From assembly GCA_922989275.2 (NCBI GenBank), contig OV277859.1:36995501-37059500 (forward strand): a stretch of DNA of 64,000 bases, given 5' to 3'. Origin of the DNA: Gari tellinella (lineage: Eukaryota > Mollusca > Bivalvia > Cardiida > Psammobiidae). Positions within the stretch are counted from its first letter, which is position 1. Every line of letters starts with the position of its first letter. Shown in pieces: positions 62,605-64,000 of the stretch. A model generated the notes under the pieces. That model did no database searches. It saw only the letters and a list, made by a program, of their open reading frames with translations, and was not told the DNA's origin. Both the position numbers and the translations under genes were made by a program.

Positions 62605-63225
62605 CACGTCCACTGCCATTGTTAAACTGCACATGCATTTACTAACAGTTGTGATAAGATCCATACGCCACGTAACTCCGTGTCTGACCAGGAACCAAAC
62701 TGAGTGACAACAATACTGATGTTGCCTGAAATCTGAATCTGAGTACCGCCAGGACTCGATACAACGACACAGTTCGTTCCCAACAGAATTGTCGCTGTAA
62801 CGAGTTTGTCGTTATATTGAATCTCATATTTTCTGTACATGTACATGTATATGTTTAAGAGATATGCAATAACAGTTTTAATTAAAATGTAATCATGAAT
62901 TATTTGTAATATAATAATTATCTTACAATCATATAAATGTACCCAATTTATAAAGTATTAAAATTTCTATTTTTAAAACATAAAATCAGTATTAAAATCT
63001 AAAATATTGATTGAAACCGTCGACGGGCTATGCATATGCTGTATCTGCCTATGTAATTCATAAACAGATACAGCTTTTGTGCAGCTATACCCTAAAGACA
63101 GGTTTCAATAAATGTTTGCTTATATGATTTACGTAAATTATTGTTTAAAAACTACTATATTGAAGTTTGCATTTGGTTACCTGTGTATGATCAATGAAAC
63201 AGACGCTAATGTTTAATTCGACTAC
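62605..63225. other. Stretch with a beta scrap only
   Basis: 62655-62710 resembles a half beta core (CACGTAACTCCGTGTCTGAC, CAGGAACCAAACTG). The rest is AT-rich without features. Confidence 0.5.
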
Positions 63226-63239
63226 TGGCCATTTGCGAA

Positions 63240-63452
63240 TACAGTCGATTTTCCAAACAATTTTGTTCCTGATCAGATGTCGCGTACGTGGCATCTGATC
63301 AGGATCCAAACTTTTTGATAAGCGTGTCTATAAGTATTGAGTCATTTTGCTAAATTCCAACCTTGAAACAAAAAACTATAGCATTTAATCAGACGACACC
63401 GTGGCGATGCAAGGAATAAAGCAGACGACACAATCAGACAATGAAAGGGTTA
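63240..63452. mobile_element. Tta3 MITE copy, left end lost
   Basis: The beta core at about 63258-63320 has CTGATCAGATGTCGCG and CGTGGCATCTGATCAG. The right end is ACAATGAAAGGGTTAA. Confidence 0.7.
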
Positions 63453-63607
63453 AGCCGAAGACGATAGCATTGCCATGAATAAGTTAACAATAGACCTGAT
63501 TTATAGGATACTTTTTAAAAAGTCAGTATTCTGAGAAGACTTGTCTACACAACAAAATCATTTTGACATTTATTCCACTGCAAGATTACACTAACATGTT
63601 AACATGT

Positions 63608-64000
63608 ACAGTTGCAGCTGAATAACTCGAATTCACTTTAGTTGAAGTTATACATAGTCTTCAGTCTAACCATGCACATTCGATCTTACTAGAGTTGAAC
63701 TTACCCGAAATTCTACGATTGCAAGCTGGTAAGTCGAACTCGTTTAAGTCAAACTTACCCGTATCTTAACCCTTTCATGATCAAATTATTCGGGAGATTT
63801 TACCCCTTCACCGTTTCATTGTCATCTTCTTCAATTTCGTTGTCTGCAATGGCGTTTCAAAGTTATAAAATTCGGCAGTATGACTGAAAAAAATTCAGGA
63901 ATCAAACTGATTGCCAACGCGCTTTGAAGCGCGGTTGAGAGTGAAAGGGTTAATGTTAAAACATGGGCAGCCCATCTTTTAACTTTGAATCAAGTTTATG
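63608..64000. mobile_element. Ta2 element split by a Tta3 MITE, runs off the window
   Basis: TACAGTTGCAGCTGAATAAC at left. The Tta3 copy is 63766-63953 (TTAACCCTTTCATGATC to GTGAAAGGGTTAA). Then TTAAAACATGGGCAGCCCAT is the delta core. Confidence 0.75.

Overview
The window is eukaryotic and AT-rich. It holds one split gene in a sea of transposon debris. Signs of a metazoan are GT-AG introns, a signal-peptide gene over six exons, a tRNA-derived SINE, Jockey-type retroelement fragments and elements like the bivalve Pearl type. A bivalve mollusc is my best guess; the species cannot be fixed from sequence alone.

The only gene I can assemble fully lies on the minus strand from 33689 (ATG) to 13879 (stop). 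It encodes a 510-residue acid sphingomyelinase-like phosphodiesterase (SMPDL3 type). All metal-binding motifs are intact. It has an N-terminal signal peptide and, unusually, a C-terminal transmembrane helix with a basic tail. Its introns are packed with elements, several ending 11-40 bases from an exon.

Region 1-13.8 kb is downstream of the gene. It is a mosaic of short palindromic MITEs, a satellite-like array (about 600-1250) and a Pearl-like element. Region 13.9-33.7 kb is the gene, with two 5'-truncated non-LTR retroelements and two more Pearl-like elements in its introns. Region 33.9-35.1 kb is a three-level nest of elements. Region 35.2-40.1 kb is a roughly 4.95 kb element with long terminal inverted repeats. 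It carries a decayed gene whose remnants resemble an XPG/FEN-like nuclease with a Cys-rich tail, and a SINE has inserted in it. Region 40.9-64 kb is again MITE mosaic, dominated by a different family from the left side. One possible coding exon lies near 56.9-57.2 kb.

The most interesting pattern is modular. A few palindromic cores of about 60-80 bp recur inside elements whose ends differ: TTAA-flanked piggyBac-like ends, TA-flanked pogo/mariner-like ends, and CAGGGCT ends with 6-bp duplications. Core arms vary between copies by matched changes that keep the palindrome. One copy holds a further 25-bp perfect palindrome between 7-bp direct repeats.

Family names (Tta1-3, Ta1-4, Cag1-2, Fam-H, Fam-L) and core names (alpha, beta, gamma, delta) are my own labels. 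Edges marked about are read by eye.
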